A stretch of 8,098 nucleotides of DNA from CAIKOD01 sp035543455 (GTDB lineage Archaea; Halobacteriota; Methanomicrobia; Methanomicrobiales; Methanospirillaceae), in NCBI GenBank assembly GCA_035543455.1, contig DATKKE010000054.1, positions 1-8,098 of the forward strand, written 5' to 3'. Shown piece by piece: positions 6,601 through 8,098 of the stretch (position 1 is the stretch's first letter; every line of letters begins with the position of its first letter). The notes beneath the pieces are model-generated. The model was not told the origin of the DNA and did not search any database. It saw only the letters and a list, made by a program, of their open reading frames with translations. Both the position numbers and the translations under genes were made by a program.

Positions 6601-7200
6601 TTATTCAATATTCGTATGACGGTTCCTGAGCTCCTTCTCGTCGGTTTTCGTAACCTCCATGAGTCTCGAGATCAGGGCATCCGCGAATACCGTGGCAGCA
6701 GTCTCGAACAGCGTCCCAAGAGGTGCAAAGGATTTGTGGTCCCCGAGCATCTGCCTGATCTCGAATTCGGCCGTATCGTCGGTCACCGGGTCCCGCTGGT
6801 TCTCGATGATCACAATACAGTCTGCCATTCTCCCGATCCTCGAATCGCGGTTCGATGTGATCAGGGATATTCTCCCTCCGATGCTTTTCGCGGTTTCGGC
6901 AATATCTGCAATCGTGTTGGTTTTTCCCGATCCGGAAAATACAACGACAAGGTCGCCGGGTTTCAGGGCCGGTGTAATCGTCTCCCCGACGACATACGAA
7001 TGAAAGCCGAGATGCATCAGCCGCATGGCGAATGCCTTTGCAACAAGCCCGCTCCTTCCCGCTCCCATGACAAAAATCCTTTCGGCCCTGAGGATCTCGT
7101 TCATGAATTTTTCAATTTCACCGGCGGAGAGTGAATCGGTTATCCTCCGTAATCTCTCCGTCATCAGGTGCATCATCTCCTGGACTCTGTGGTCGGGCAT
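6601..7200 (-). CDS. hxlB: 6-phospho-3-hexuloisomerase (PHI)
   Basis: This is a 199-residue single SIS (sugar isomerase) domain. It interconverts D-arabino-hex-3-ulose 6-phosphate and fructose 6-phosphate. In archaea lacking the oxidative pentose phosphate pathway it works with hexulose-phosphate synthase to make ribulose 5-phosphate, releasing formaldehyde. Diagnostic segments are VMGAGRSGLVAKAFAMRLMHLG (44-65, sugar-phosphate loop and the PHI-specific FAMRLMHLG), VGETITP (71-77), the second phosphate-binding loop SGSGKT (89-94), and FAPLGTLFE (158-166), the PHI signature carrying the proposed catalytic Glu. The C-terminal RNRHTNIE resembles the end of the Methanocaldococcus enzyme. It is about 20 residues longer than that enzyme as I remember it, mainly in a charged stretch at residues 135-157. 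The ATG at 7200 has no obvious Shine-Dalgarno site; ATG codons at residues 9, 10 and 13 are alternatives. It heads the operon with the aminotransferase. No synthase gene is in the window. Confidence 0.92.
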   Translation of the reverse strand: MPDHRVQEMMHLMTERLRRITDSLSAGEIEKFMNEILRAERIFVMGAGRSGLVAKAFAMRLMHLGFHSYVVGETITPALKPGDLVVVFSGSGKTNTIADIAETAKSIGGRISLITSNRDSRIGRMADCIVIIENQRDPVTDDTAEFEIRQMLGDHKSFAPLGTLFETAATVFADALISRLMEVTKTDEKELRNRHTNIE

Positions 7201-7263
7201 GGTCTTTCAGAAGAAAGTGTCACTACAAACCAGATGAGGATTTCGTGACAGAAGGTAATTCAG

Positions 7264-7275
7264 AAAACCGGTTTT
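7264..7275. promoter_or_regulatory. 12-bp perfect palindrome, candidate operator
   Basis: AAAACCGGTTTT lies in the 176-bp divergent spacer, 64 bp upstream of hxlB and about 100 bp upstream of the methyltransferase. Its position suits a repressor site for hxlB. No convincing TATA box for hxlB was found, so the role is inference. Confidence 0.35.
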
Positions 7276-7313
7276 TGAAACCCCAGTCAGACCGCAGTTC
7301 ACCGTCACCGGAG

Positions 7314-7320
7314 ACTATAC
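7314..7320 (+). promoter_or_regulatory. Candidate TATA box of the methyltransferase gene
   Basis: ACTATAC is the best TATA-like heptamer upstream of the start at 7377. A start of transcription about 25 bp downstream would fall near 7342 and leave a leader of some 35 bases containing the weak AAGGT ribosome binding site at 7362-7366. The purine-rich upstream BRE element is not clear. Confidence 0.3.
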
Positions 7321-7340
7321 GTTCCGGAAATGTCCGGAAC
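7321..7340. promoter_or_regulatory. 8-bp inverted repeat, candidate operator
   Basis: GTTCCGGA and TCCGGAAC are perfect complements separated by AATG. The site abuts the candidate TATA box and ends at the expected transcription start, a typical position for an archaeal repressor that blocks polymerase recruitment. It could equally be a leader hairpin or chance. Confidence 0.4.
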
Positions 7341-7376
7341 TGATTAGTACAGGGAAATAAAAAGGTACTCAACGAT

Positions 7377-8098
7377 ATGGACAGGCTTCCTTTGCCATAT
7401 TTTGGCGAGAAAGGCTTTACGCTCTACCACGGGGACTGCAGGACTGTTCTAAAAGGGATCCCGGAGCGATCGGTAGACCTGATATTCGCCGATCCGCCGT
7501 ATAACCTGTCAAACGGAGGATTTACCTGCCATGCCGGAAAAAGAGCCCCGGTTGACAAAGGAGCGTGGGACATAAGCCATGGCATCGCAGACGATTTCCT
7601 GTTTCACCGCGGCTGGATATCGGCGTGCAGGAGTGTGCTCTCCGAATCTGCAAGTTTATGGATCAGCGGTACGTACCATTCCATATACGCATGCGGGTAT
7701 GCGCTCCAGCTGGAAGGATTCCAAATCCTCAACGATATATGCTGGTACAAACCAAATGCCCCTCCGAACCTGAGCACCAGATATTTCACGGCAAGTCATG
7801 AGACCCTTATATGGGCCCGGAAACGCGATGCTCCCGGGCATGTTTTCAATTACGAGGACATGAAGCATGGCACGTGGAACGGTGACCCCTTAAAAGTTCC
7901 CGGGAAACAGATGAGGTCGGTCTGGAGTATCCCGTCTCCCCGGCATAGTGAAAAAGGCTCGGGCCATCACCCGACACAAAAACCCCGTTCTCTCCTTAAA
8001 AGGATCATTATGGCATGCTCGCGGGAAGGCGACCTTGTCCTCGACCCCTTCACGGGCAGCTCCACCACGGGGCTCGAGGCCTATCACCTTGGACGGAA
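7377..8098 (+). CDS. DpnA-type DNA adenine-N6 methyltransferase (3' partial)
   Basis: 240 codons are visible before the right edge; related enzymes have roughly 260-270 residues, so only the C-terminal tip is missing. The motif order is that of beta-class amino-methyltransferases: catalytic motif IV DPPY (39-42) near the N-terminus, then HPTQKP (198-203), then the S-adenosylmethionine-binding motif I DPFTGSSTTG (223-232). The stretch ADPPYNLSNGGF (38-49), VDKGAWD (59-65), WISGTYHSIY (95-104) and PNLSTRYFTASHETLIWA (130-147) closely resemble, from memory, the second methylase of DpnII-type systems (DpnA, LlaDCHIB), which methylates adenine in GATC and can act on single strands. GATC as the target is therefore inference from family. 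The ATG at 7377 has only a weak AAGGT site ten bases upstream. It diverges from hxlB. Whether it is solitary or part of a restriction system depends on sequence beyond the window; no endonuclease gene is present here. GATC occurs at many places in the window, so there is no obvious avoidance. Confidence 0.88.
   Translation, partial: MDRLPLPYFGEKGFTLYHGDCRTVLKGIPERSVDLIFADPPYNLSNGGFTCHAGKRAPVDKGAWDISHGIADDFLFHRGWISACRSVLSESASLWISGTYHSIYACGYALQLEGFQILNDICWYKPNAPPNLSTRYFTASHETLIWARKRDAPGHVFNYEDMKHGTWNGDPLKVPGKQMRSVWSIPSPRHSEKGSGHHPTQKPRSLLKRIIMACSREGDLVLDPFTGSSTTGLEAYHLGR

Noticed and set aside
6361..7134. 257-codon plus-strand frame opposite the aminotransferase and hxlB
   Set aside because: It lies antisense to two genes with clear family motifs and shows no motif of its own; it is a shadow of GC-biased codon use.

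Overview
The window looks like chromosomal DNA of a methanogenic archaeon, most likely a Methanomicrobia/Methanomicrobiales member. The inference rests on four things: a giant array of PKD domains rich in N-glycosylation sequons, a stand-alone 6-phospho-3-hexuloisomerase of the archaeal ribulose-monophosphate route, an M42 (TET-type) aminopeptidase, and a Shine-Dalgarno plus T-tract gene layout. The exact genus cannot be read from the sequence.

Layout. Bases 1-3252 (+) are the 3' part of a very large surface or secreted protein: 13 consecutive PKD domains, open at the left edge. Bases 3253-3853 are a 601-bp non-coding spacer. Bases 3854-4912 (-) encode a complete M42 metallo-aminopeptidase with all catalytic and metal-binding residues. 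Bases 4913-5483 are a second non-coding spacer of 571 bp. Bases 5484-6578 (-) encode a class I PLP aminotransferase, and 6601-7200 (-) encode the 6-phospho-3-hexuloisomerase; these two are 22 bp apart and form an operon read right to left. Bases 7201-7376 are a divergent promoter region with two perfect palindromes. Bases 7377-8098 (+) are the start of a DpnA-type (GATC-class) DNA adenine methyltransferase cut by the right edge.

Function. The isomerase belongs to pentose-phosphate supply (fructose 6-phosphate to hexulose 6-phosphate, then ribulose 5-phosphate plus formaldehyde). The aminotransferase serves amino-acid metabolism and the M42 enzyme serves peptide turnover. The PKD protein acts outside the cell. 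The methyltransferase may be solitary or part of a restriction system whose other genes lie beyond the right edge.

The least expected structure is in the spacers. The two gene-free stretches on either side of the aminopeptidase gene resemble each other along about 400-460 bp, in the same orientation. Each has an A8 run, a small hairpin at a similar offset, a tRNA T-arm-like segment 143-144 bp after the A8 run, a block about 70% identical by eye, and two further short exact matches in the same order. The aminopeptidase gene is therefore bracketed by diverged direct repeats of unknown nature, possibly a structured RNA, a decayed element or an old duplication. A second notable pattern is inside the PKD gene: a higher-order repeat of three domains, and a sharp drop in N-glycosylation sequons over the last four domains.
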